NCBI GenBank assembly: GCA_903905065.1
Contig: CAIVEW010000107.1
Location: forward strand, 1 to 52,468
From: an uncultured Bacteroidota bacterium
Lineage (GTDB): Bacteria > Bacteroidota > Bacteroidia > Chitinophagales > Chitinophagaceae
Direction: 5' to 3'
Length of the DNA: 52,468 bases
Below, piece after piece: positions 52,363-52,468 of this stretch. Every line of letters starts with the position of its first letter. Position 1 is the stretch's first letter. Below the pieces are notes generated by a model. That model searched no databases. It saw nothing but the letters and a program-made list of their open reading frames with translations, and was not told the DNA's origin. The position numbers were made by a program, and so were the translations under genes.

Positions 52363-52468
52363 CTATTTCTCTATCACAAAGTGGAACACCTTGTTTTCAC
52401 TGCCGCTGTGTACGGTGAGCATATACATACCGTTTGCAGAAGTATTGTCCAGCGATACTTTCTCGCTG
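52363..52468 (-). CDS. C-terminus of a T9SS type A substrate (partial)
   Basis: Only the last 34 codons lie in the window; the rest is beyond its right edge. The visible end is SEKVSLDNTSANGMYMLTVH followed by SGSENKVFHFVIEK. The pattern of NGMYML and a charged end after two beta strands is that of the Por/T9SS C-terminal sorting domain. The full protein and its function are out of view. Confidence 0.75.
   Translation of the reverse strand, partial: SEKVSLDNTSANGMYMLTVHSGSENKVFHFVIEK

Overview
The window looks like a chromosome segment of a Bacteroidota bacterium, most likely near Chitinophagaceae/Chitinophagales. The reasons are a secreted GEVED-repeat protein with a type IX secretion C-terminal tail, a second such tail cut by the window end, a GldA-type ABC ATPase, TlpA-like lipoproteins with a DUF4369-like N-terminus, Rcp1-type response regulators, and promoters of the Bacteroidota form (TTTG, about 19-22 bp, then TAnnTTTG). 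It is mostly core and housekeeping DNA with small accessory patches. I found no rRNA, intact tRNA, CRISPR array, prophage or insertion sequence.

Layout. 1-230: a tandem ~98-bp repeat with tRNA-like words. 328-5082: a GT-C type membrane protein, a TlpA-like lipoprotein, an acyl-CoA thioesterase and recA with a clear terminator. 5473-7630: an OmpA-domain protein and a UbiA-family prenyltransferase. 7985-13281: a response regulator, a five-PAS histidine kinase and a second GT-C protein. 13495-19177: a fasciclin protein, sdaA, kdsA and fusA. 19339-21117: a PemK/MazF-like toxin with its antitoxin, an inverted pair of a dispersed repeat, and an orphan HTH protein. 21527-27083: a DUF805 protein, the GEVED surface protein and three small envelope proteins. 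27218-32984: tdk, a TolC-family protein with an inositol monophosphatase, thiL, an EGF-like lipoprotein and a gldA-like gene. 33019-37791: an MBOAT/SGNH-like pair, a PhoH family gene and purE. 38004-42929: a third GT-C protein, then a minus-strand run mnmH-selD-MNT-HEPN-DUF1801. 43010-43495: a compact unit with its own promoter and terminator and two paralogous proteins of 35 and 33 residues. 43724-46120: a fused E1 2-oxoacid dehydrogenase. 46306-47750: a repeat-dense patch around a frameshifted GIY-YIG nuclease gene and a decayed ORF. 47776-52189: a flippase, a hexapeptide acyltransferase and a hybrid histidine kinase. 52363-52468: the tail of a T9SS substrate.

How the genes work together. 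mnmH and selD form a selenium pathway for tRNA 2-selenouridine. MBOAT and its neighbour probably O-acylate an envelope glycan, and flippase plus acyltransferase suggest surface polysaccharide assembly. kdsA feeds LPS core synthesis. Two small toxin-antitoxin-like pairs (PemK-like/antitoxin and MNT/HEPN) sit among housekeeping genes.

Most noteworthy: (1) the two tandem small proteins at 43159-43386, similar at protein level with synonymous codon divergence; (2) a GIY-YIG gene bracketed by inverted copies of a 29-bp dispersed repeat, copies of which also occur at 5317 and as an inverted pair at 20158/20303; (3) the tRNA-like tandem repeat at the window start. All calls come from reading the sequence; no database search was run.
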